Notes under the pieces: model-generated
Seen by the model: only the letters and a program-made list of their open reading frames with translations
Told to the model about the DNA's origin: nothing
Databases searched by the model: none
Made by a program: the position numbers and the translations under genes
Shown: positions 56,766-64,000 of the stretch, piece after piece
Layout of the letters: every line of letters starts with the position of its first letter
Position numbering within the stretch: position 1 is the first letter of the stretch
Assembly: GCA_946406115.1 (NCBI GenBank)
Contig: OX291553.1
Location: 3,043,001 to 3,107,000, forward strand
DNA from: Apoda limacodes
Taxonomy: Eukaryota > Arthropoda > Insecta > Lepidoptera > Limacodidae
DNA: 64,000 nt
Direction: 5' to 3'

Positions 56766-57051
56766 GGGCCAAGTGCGAGTCGGACTCGTGCGCGAAGGGT
56801 TCCGTACCATTATCTATTAAAACGGCAAAAAAATTACGTTTGTTGTATGAGAGCCCACCTTAAATATTTATTTTATTCCGTTTTTTAGTATTCGTTATTA
56901 TAGCGGCAAGAGAAATACATCATCTGTGAAAATTTCAACTGTCTAACTATCATGATGCATTAGACACAGCCTGGTGACAGACGGACGGACGGTCACCGGA
57001 ATCTTAGTAATAGGGTCCCGTTTTTTTACCCTTTGGGTACGGCCCCTTAAA
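56766..57051 (+). repeat. Common lepidopteran interspersed repeat (GGGTTCCGTACC family)
   Basis: Contains GGCCAAGTGCGAGTCGGACT, AGGGTTCCGTACCATTA, TACATCATCTGTGAAAATTT, CAGACGGACGGACGG, TAATAGGGTCCCG and, at the end, TTTGGGTACGGCCCC. I know this unit from many Lepidoptera intergenic sequences. Imperfect terminal inverted repeats (GGGTTCCGTACC and its reverse) suggest a MITE-like origin. Confidence 0.85.
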
Positions 57052-57659
57052 GTGTGACAGAGACAATACAAACGTGTGGTGTTTTGTCCAGAAAAGAAAC
57101 CACAGGTTCACTTTGTCTATTTCTGAAGTGTTTTTTTAAATTTTGGGACACTATGGTATTTTTTCCCGTAAACCGTTTAGCTAAGTAATATGTTAGTTTA
57201 GTAATATGACAAAAAACATTTTAACCACAACTGGATCCTCATGTTTTACGGCAGCCATTTATTGATAGATAATAAATAATACCTAAATTTAAACTTAATT
57301 GGAAGTTCTGTCTTCATCCAAAGAATATATTTCTGCCGCGCGCCGCAGCGCTGTATTTTATATGACTGACTCTTACATATAATTTACATAGATACGTCGT
57401 GTACAGAACCGTCGGAGCGCGAGTTCAGCCGTCACTTCTTTCGGTACGTTTTATTATTTGTACCCGCTTCATGTAGATCACGTTACGCGCTATAAAGTTT
57501 CGGTATCTATCGTTTGGAGAGTCCCGTAGAGACAACTATTGGAACTCGATATCAGCTCTTAACTTGTCATTCCATATAATAAGAGTTTTAAATAAAATTG
57601 AAATGTGCGTATATAATGTAAGAGTGTTACACTAAACCGTTATTTTCTATTACAAATTG
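57052..57659. other. Unassigned; GC-richer patch at 57330-57520
   Basis: CCGCGCGCCGCAGCGCTGTA, GGAGCGCGAGTTCAGCCGTC and neighbours could be a promoter or 5' exon, but there is no open frame or TATA/initiator arrangement I can defend. Confidence 0.3.
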
Positions 57660-57865
57660 TTCGTATATAAAAATTTTGCTGTCGTCATCGTTTCAGCCGG
57701 AAGACGTCCACTGCTGGACGCAGGTCTCCCCATGTGTCTCCGTAATGACCAGTCTGAAGCTGCCTGCTTCCACTGGCTTCCTGTGACTTTGTCCAAGTCG
57801 TCTATCCACCTGTCTCGTTGGCCGTCCCACGCTTCTTGGACGTGGACGTCGCTACAAAGATAAAA
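57660..57865 (-). pseudogene. RTE 3' end fragment
   Basis: On the minus strand: WDGQRDRWIDDLDKVTGSQW, KQAASDWSLRR, then after a frameshift TCVQQWTSSG and a stop, followed by AACGATGACGACAGC. It matches the last third of the RTE fragment at 52880-53327 in order and the plus strand carries CGGAAGACGTCCACTGCTGG. It is a short, old, 5'-truncated copy. Confidence 0.8.
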
Positions 57866-58889
57866 AAATATTTAATTTCTTTTTCTGCACAAGCACAGGG
57901 GACCTTTGATGGTCTAAATGAGTCACCGACTATATAATACCATAGCAGCTTGGTGAACTGTAGGTACAATTTATGTAACGCCATAAAGCATATACCGGCC
58001 AACTATAATACTAGGTTGAAAGTATGTTGGCGAGGCAATAAATTAACAAACACAAGCATACTATTAAAATTGATTCCTTAAACCGGTTTAATAAAATTAA
58101 TAATCATCGTAGTCGAAATATTTGTTTAGGCGGTAAACCCTTAACTTTTAAGAATAATACGCTTATAAGTTACCTTAGCTTATAATAACTTTTGAAAATA
58201 AAGTAGCTTAACAAACAAACAAAGTAAATAAATAGATCCAGAGATTACCTCGCGCTCGTTATATTATAGTAGTTTATTTAACTGTTTAAACGATTAATAA
58301 AGCGATGTTTAAACGGGTGTGTTGTGTTTTAATACCTAGTTATATACAGTTACATACACGTTTTTATCTACACTCATATTATTGGTATAATAAAAGAAAA
58401 AAGTAAAAACAAAAATGACTATATTCTTTTTGCATAGGATGGGTAAGGTGGCGTTATGATTATTTTTTTTTATAGATGTAGTACGAATATAATTTAATAA
58501 AATAAAATCGATTATAAAATCGTATCGAGATAAAGATAACTTATAATTAAAGGTTAATCGATTTTGACGTAACAATAATTTAAAAACAAAATGAAATAAA
58601 ATCGGTTGAAATATCTTATGCAGATAATTGATATTGAACTTTTAATTTATTTACTTGTCGTGCATATTATATTTTGCATAAAAAAATGGAAAAGAATCAT
58701 TCCCTTATTTATACACATATAAAATTCAGAAACCAGCTGAAACAAGGTTTTTCGAGCGTATTTCATAAACTATAGTTTTTATAAGATTCACCCAGGCCAA
58801 GGAAACCATACCATACAGCCAAGTTTGAAGTTTAATTAAAATCCATCTTTAAAAATAAGGGTTAAGGTGACTCTTTGAAGGAATAGTAC
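57866..58889. other. AT-rich stretch, nothing recognised
   Basis: No feature supported. Confidence 0.4.
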
Positions 58890-58990
58890 TTTTAGGGTTC
58901 CGTACCTCAAAGGAAAAGGTAACCCTTATAGGATCACTTTGTTGTCCGTCTGTCTGTCTGCCAAAACCTTTTTTTTTTTTTTTTCAGAAA
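58890..58990 (+). repeat. Fragment of an interspersed repeat (TTTTAGGGTTCCGTACC)
   Basis: Begins ACTTTTAGGGTTCCGTACCT, continues CAAAGGAAAAGGTAACCCTT, ATAGGATCACTTTGTTGTCC, GTCTGTCTGTCTG, and ends in a T-run. Related in its opening phrase to 56766-57051, but a different body. Confidence 0.75.
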
Positions 58991-59030
58991 AGCATAATAT
59001 GTGCATGTATATTGTAAATAACGTCATATT

Positions 59031-59500
59031 TTTTTTTTCTGACTGACTTTGCAGTTGGCTGTTGCAGCCATCACTGCTCTACCGGGCTTTCGGGGCGAGA
59101 CTGAAGGAATCTCAGCCCGTATAGCGCCCAACGCCCAAGGGCTCCTCGTGGGGGAAGCCTCGGCTTGGGTTGTCGCTCTTGGAGTCGTTCCATCGACCAG
59201 CGCGAGCCTCGAACCCGAAGGTGAGTCAGCGTCAGGTGGGGAGTTCCCCGTTACGCGGTTGCGGTTGCGACTGCGATTGTGTGGGGCCGCGAGAAGCGCT
59301 CCGGCACTCTGATATCTTGAATACAAGATAGGTCCGTTCCGTCGTGTGAGGGGTGAGGCCCTATTAGGGGAGGTGGTTGAGACTAATCTCGCTATCCGGA
59401 TACCGAGATCGTCGTCTGCGGACGTTAGTACGTGCGAAGGCTACACAACAATAGTTTTTCGACCGTGCCGGGCCCGGTCGGGGGATGACCGTCATGAAGC
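59031..59500 (-). repeat. GC-rich interspersed repeat, minus-oriented copy
   Basis: Reverse-complement counterpart of 5052-5531, ending (on its own strand) GTCAGTCAGAAAAAAAAAATAT. Shared landmarks are in the entry for the other copy. A minus-strand frame (59326-59024) is open for 100 codons and Ala/Ser/Arg/Pro-rich, with APRATTQAEA-like wording in both copies, which suggests that the source was once coding. Confidence 0.7.
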
Positions 59501-60256
59501 GATCCCTTAGAACATTGGACACGATGAAACAGTCAACTATCTCTGGAGTGCACTACACATCAATGAAAATACAAAGGGACGAGGTTACTATCCTCGGCAG
59601 CGAGTATGCAACAACGGAGGAGAAGAATACCTAAGAAGAACAGATGATTATTTGTCATTGTAAAAAAGTATCAAACTCAAGCATATTGTTAAATAGTAGT
59701 AATTCGCATAGTAAAAGTAGCATAAGAATATTAAGCATACTTAATTCTGTCCCAAAATGTAATTAACAAAGTGTTTCTTTTGTCAGATGGCTGGAGCGTC
59801 AGTTTTCTGATGAGCGATATGACTTTCACCCAAAACTGCTATATTTTGAGCATGAATTAGTATAATTGAATTATCATCAAAAAAAATTTGTAATGTGGAA
59901 TTTAAAAATGTTTCTTATATATAAAAATCAACGTGTATGTATTTAATATGCTGCCATATTGTTTATCCGTTTGCCGATTGCGATAAAACTATGTTAATTT
60001 ATTGCTTCCACTTGCTCAAAAGTTATAGGCATGAAGGAATGTCATTGGTTGTAATGGAATAGGTTAAATACTCAAAGCATTGACCGGCATCAGACCTAAA
60101 TGACAATCATATACTTTTGTCAACGAGTATTTGCCATCTGTAATCATCAATCAAACTAATCAATCATTGATACGATCTGCTTAATTCCTTATTAGGTATT
60201 AGGCGTTCCTTTCGGTGCGCTCGCTGAGAAAACAGCTAGGTACCTACTTATACAAA
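59501..60256. other. Unassigned stretch
   Basis: 59935-60070 includes TGCCGATTGCGATAAAACTA and related Helitron-like wording. No gene. Confidence 0.35.
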
Positions 60257-60264
60257 CTTATAAC

Positions 60265-60596
60265 TAGGGATTGCAATCCCGCAGCTAATTCAATCCCGCG
60301 CGGGATCACGCATCGAAATTATGTTATAAAATCAAATTGAAAATACAGATTTTTGTGTAAAAAACAACTTTTATTAATCATTTCTTACATTAAGCAACAG
60401 AAATTATTTCTTTTCTATCAAATCAAGTATAAGTAATTAGTAATCTGTTTTATTAGATTCATCTTTAAATGTTTGGCATAGTTAATTAGTTTTGTTTAAT
60501 TTTATCCTGACTCCTAACAACAGTTTTATATTTTTAATTCAGTCTTATTCATCCCGCGGGATTGCGGGATCCCGTTTTGCGGGATTGCAATCCCTA
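60265..60596. mobile_element. hAT-type MITE with 8-bp target-site duplication
   Basis: 332 bp with perfect 18-bp terminal inverted repeats TAGGGATTGCAATCCCGC. CTTATAAC flanks both sides (60257-60264 and 60597-60604), the 8-bp duplication made by hAT transposases. Each terminus contains the palindrome GGGATTGCAATCCC, and further palindromes ATCCCGCGCGGGAT (60292-60305) and ATCCCGCGGGAT (60551-60562) lie just inside. The AT-rich centre has no coding capacity. Confidence 0.92.
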
Positions 60597-60604
60597 CTTA
60601 TAAC

Positions 60605-61649
60605 GATGATGCGAGTTTTTTTTTTGAAAAATAAGTACTCTATTTAAAGGCAGGAATAAATATTGAAATAGGAGGAGGTTTCTGAGCTAACATTCATTTA
60701 TCTTGTTCCAGAGACCAGCGAGGATGATAATAAAATAGGTAGGTATATTTTTATTATATATTGTAGGTTTTGTTTATATTTATATTTATATATTGTAGAA
60801 GAAGTACCTTCTTAATGAGTATTTTTCAAAATAATTGTACGTTACGCAATTGGTGAAGTTAAATACTAAATTGTAACTTTTAAAAAACATGTAGGTACAC
60901 TGCCTACAGGTTGACTAAAAAAATGAAAGGTTATGATAAAGATTATGTAATGCGTCAGTCATTAATTATAATGTAAATGTAACATTGGCGGTCAATAGAT
61001 CCAATTTAGTCCGTTACTGATTTAAACACCATTCATTGATTCATTCTTTTATTAACTATTGGTGTATTATATAACATAGTTCTACCATGTGCACATATAG
61101 CTAATAATTATACCTAACAACAAAAAAAGTTACGAAAGTGTAGGCGAAAAGTAATTTCAAATCAGGTACTTAATACAACAGATGACTACGTTTCTCATTT
61201 ACTTTCAAGTATAAATCACAAAAGATCAGTTTGTTTGACACTTTATGTATGATTGAATGAAAAAAAGCACACAAAATGAATTTAGAAAAATTAAAAAGAA
61301 AAAAACACCACTCCTTTTTAAGCTGCGCTCCAAAACTCCCCCAACTCCGAACCTTGTTTTCGTCCAAATTCAATAGTTGACCAATAAGCGATGTCCCAGT
61401 GTTGCCAGTGTATTAAAATAAAGATGCGTCCAAATTCGATTGAGATGAAAGGTTTTAACATCAATCACGACTTTCTACTTTTGATATGTATACAATATGG
61501 TATCTTCATGTTGTACAGTACTTGGGTTGTTTGGAGTGCAGAAGCCGGCGAGGCGCAGAGCAGTGCAAATCTATCACTGATTTGGTAGGAAACGAAAACA
61601 AGGTGGCCGATACAAGGGAGATGACAGCAATTTTATCATTTTGATGGAT
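60605..61649. other. AT-rich stretch, nothing recognised
   Basis: Two frames near 61170-61588 are open for 65-67 codons without recognisable motifs. No gene is supported. Confidence 0.4.
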
Positions 61650-61656
61650 TTATTAG

Positions 61657-61834
61657 CATGGGCGTAGCCAGCTTTTGGATTAGGGGGGGGCAGGCTTGGC
61701 TAGGGGGGGGGCAGACCTGATAGAAAATGTCATTTTAATATAGTAAACATTTTCATTTTGAGCCAATTCCTTCAGGTAATGGGCACCTAGGGGGGGTGGC
61801 TGCCCCCCCTGCCTGTACCTCGCTACTCCCATGG
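61657..61834. mobile_element. MITE with CATGGGCGTAGC ends and G-runs
   Basis: Left end CATGGGCGTAGCCAGC, right end GCTACTCCCATGG, giving imperfect inverted repeats. TTATTAG flanks both sides (61650-61656, 61835-61841). Inside each end are runs of 7-9 G or C (TTAGGGGGGGGCAG, TAGGGGGGGGGCAG, CTAGGGGGGGTGG, CTGCCCCCCCTGCC). This is a widely distributed animal MITE type; superfamily not certain. Confidence 0.8.
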
Positions 61835-61841
61835 TTATTAG

Positions 61842-63781
61842 TATGCTAAGTTAGGGCTCTTTTAAATTTATATTTGTAGGGTGTTCAATACCCGTTAATT
61901 AAGTGACCGAAGTTCGGCCACCTTATAATGTTAGTTATACTATTTTATTAGACTATGAAAATCACGGCCGTCATTAGGCTACACTTACAACCTTAGCTCG
62001 GCCACATTTACCTGTTTCGATGAAATATAGGATGTTCAAAATACTAAATAGGTCTATTCATGTTACTGTGTAAAACAGTGTGTTCAAAATTAGTTGCTAC
62101 AATACACAATGCAATTTTTCACATTAATTATTTATTTTTTAACCCTGTGTAACATTGCGTAGACTGTACGTACATACTGTTCGATCGCCTGCCAAACTCG
62201 TAGGACTGATTTTAAAACGTAATTAAGCACTGTAGCCCGTAGATTTAGCACTAGGAAAACAACTAGATGGCCCTATTTGTCTCAAACTAAAGATGATTTT
62301 TCGACGTTCGGTAATTACTCGGTATTTGTAAAAAGTTGCGGAAGTAGCTGCGATTTCAAAAAATTAAAGAAAATTAAAGAAATATCATATGTGTGTGTTT
62401 TGTGTCAAACAATGTGAGCGACAAATGTTTCAACTTTATTATGTAACGTTGTTATTTATGATTACCTATTTGTTTTATTTTGTTTTTGAGTGCAAAATGT
62501 GTTTTTTTGCTCGGAGAAAAAACTTTAGTAGCTACAAGTAAATAATACTAATAACCACTACAATATTAGTAATTACGAGGACAAGTAAATTACATTGACG
62601 GTTACCAATGAGATTAACTTATTGTGTCTACTAAATGGAATAAAATTAGTCTTGTTGGAATAACAGTGTTGTTTACTAAAAACAAGTAAAATTTATTGGA
62701 ATTAAATAACGAATACGCTTACAATAAGCGTTAATTACACCGATAGGTCGTGATGAAACTCTGTGATGCGAAGCGTACGGGTTGATAATGGTCAGTATAC
62801 CTAGTAGATGAAGAAAGGGCTGCGGCGGATAGTACGTCAAATCTTTTCAGTTCAGGGTTACCAATTGTTGAGCTGTGATCACCGCCAGGTGAGGAGTTAT
62901 GGTTGGAGAACGCCTTGTCCTACTTTGACGCGTGACGTCAACCTTAATTCGTAGCAGTACGATAGGATTTTTGTTATTAGTAAACTTCACTAATTCTTAG
63001 AAAGGTGTCTGTGAACGTTAATTCGCCTTCACTGTAATGACAAGTAGTGTTTTATCTTCCCACTTTAATAAAACTTTTTGTAATCTTTAGTAAGCTTTAT
63101 ATGTTGATATTAATTACCCTACTTATAAAATTCGAGGAATGTTTTATAGGATTTGTAAAATTCTGTAATCCGAAGTACAAATTATTATTTTTGGAAAGTA
63201 ATAAAACTTTTTATTAGTTTATGAAATTAATAAAATGTACTTAAATTTATATTGCATTGTATTTTCCAGAAAAAAAAATTAATTTAATATAACTTAGCAT
63301 TAACGCATTTTAATAAACAGTTTTTTAATTCGAACAATATTTTTTTTCTTTGTATGGAGTTCATTTTCTGTTTTTTTTTTTAATTTTTTTAACAATAAAT
63401 AAAAAAAAAGTGTTTTTTTATGTTTTTGCCGATCTGGAATCCAAAAAATTAAATTTATCCAAATTCTTGCAGTACAGAGGAGTAGAAATAATATTGGAAT
63501 TTTTAATTATTTTATTTATCATCAGTCACTTGCAATTTTTAAATGAAATTAATAAGAAAATACCCACATAACCTAATTTAATTTTAAATAACACAAATAA
63601 ATAATGACTAATTAATAATGCATGCACAAAGTCCTGTTATGCTCAGTTGTGTCCAAGGCTTGCATACTATATAGCTATATATATACAACATAGTAATATA
63701 CATGTTTATTGAAATTAAAATTATTATTATATTGACAACAATATTAAAAATAATTCAGGTAATTTTGCCGCCAATTCACCG
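61842..63781. other. AT-rich stretch, no gene recognised
   Basis: 62740-62960 is less AT-rich (CACCGCCAGGTGAGGAGTTA near 62880) but has no convincing frame. A TATAGCTATATATATAC tract lies near 63668. The rest is AT-rich with long T-runs. Confidence 0.4.
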
Positions 63782-64000
63782 CATTTTTTTTTTTTTTTAA
63801 TATTATAATGGGCTCGCACGGTCTTAGCAGACCATTTATGCATTTGCCAGAGTCAAAGTCAATTATATTATATCGAATCGTGGCGCGGGCGTTACCGCGC
63901 GTCCTCGTTTTCATGTCCCAAGATTGGGCGGGAGATTTGCTGTGGATCCTCAGACATTGCGCGTCATGTCCTGCTTATTTCTTCATAATTCACTATTCAT
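63782..64000 (-). mobile_element. Possible retroelement 3' end with poly-A, cut by window edge
   Basis: A 15-nt T-run (63786-63800) is followed by AATATTATAATGGGCTCGCA and a distinctly GC-richer block to the window end (GTGGCGCGGGCGTTACCGCG). Read from the minus strand this is a GC-rich sequence ending in a poly-A tail, as for the LINE at 34.1 kb. No protein motif is visible, so the family is unknown. Confidence 0.4.

Overview
The window looks like a stretch of moth or butterfly (Lepidoptera) nuclear genome. It is AT-rich, gene-poor and full of transposable elements. Several repeats match families I know from Lepidoptera: a tRNA-like SINE with a perfect B box (47.4 kb), the GGGTTCCGTACC family (56.8 and 58.9 kb), non-autonomous elements that look Helitron-like (43.2-45.9 kb), RTE 3' ends with ATG-rich tails, and a GC-rich repeat present in two opposite orientations (5.05 and 59.0 kb). 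No bacterial operon, CRISPR array or rRNA/tRNA gene is present.

Only one host gene can be built with confidence. It lies on the minus strand, 28815 to 20092, and encodes a 502-residue SLC22-type (organic cation/carnitine transporter-like) major facilitator. Its four exons join in frame at GT/AG sites. Introns 1 and 2 are 73 and 83 bp. Intron 3 is 7,059 bp and holds a hAT-like element, a GCG-rich repeat and a minisatellite with a higher-order structure. Immediately upstream of the gene is a 45/46-bp minisatellite split by a 2-kb LINE.

Layout. 0-12.2 kb: a graveyard of fragments (an edge ORF, two LINE families, a Polinton-like DNA polymerase B fragment, a LINE ORF1 zinc-knuckle fragment, a broken mariner). 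12.2-19.9 kb: mostly featureless AT-rich DNA with one 28-bp minisatellite and one LINE 3' end. 19.9-28.8 kb: the transporter gene. 28.9-32.5 kb: minisatellite plus LINE. 34.1-37.5 kb: the best preserved element, a non-LTR retrotransposon whose ORF2 is open except for two TAG codons. 39.7-41.5 kb: a decayed RT. 42.0-42.7 kb: an 18-bp array. 43.2-45.9 kb: three Helitron-like copies, two of them separated by a young RNase H-bearing LINE with a 13-bp target-site duplication. 47-54 kb: SINE, 39-bp tandem array, LINE endonuclease, Gag-like and Env-like pieces, RTE. 54.9-56.4 kb: a cluster built from 30-bp palindromes and an exact 300-bp tandem duplication. 56.7-64 kb: dispersed repeats, two clean MITEs, and otherwise unannotated DNA.

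One LINE family occurs at least five times (0.7, 6.4, 11.9, 34-37 and 52.1 kb), on both strands and with different truncations. I did not find a clearly new functional system. The more unusual structures are the palindrome/300-bp cluster, the LINE nested in the minisatellite next to the transporter, and two insertions with exact target-site duplications. Family assignments rest on recognition of motifs by eye, with no database search.
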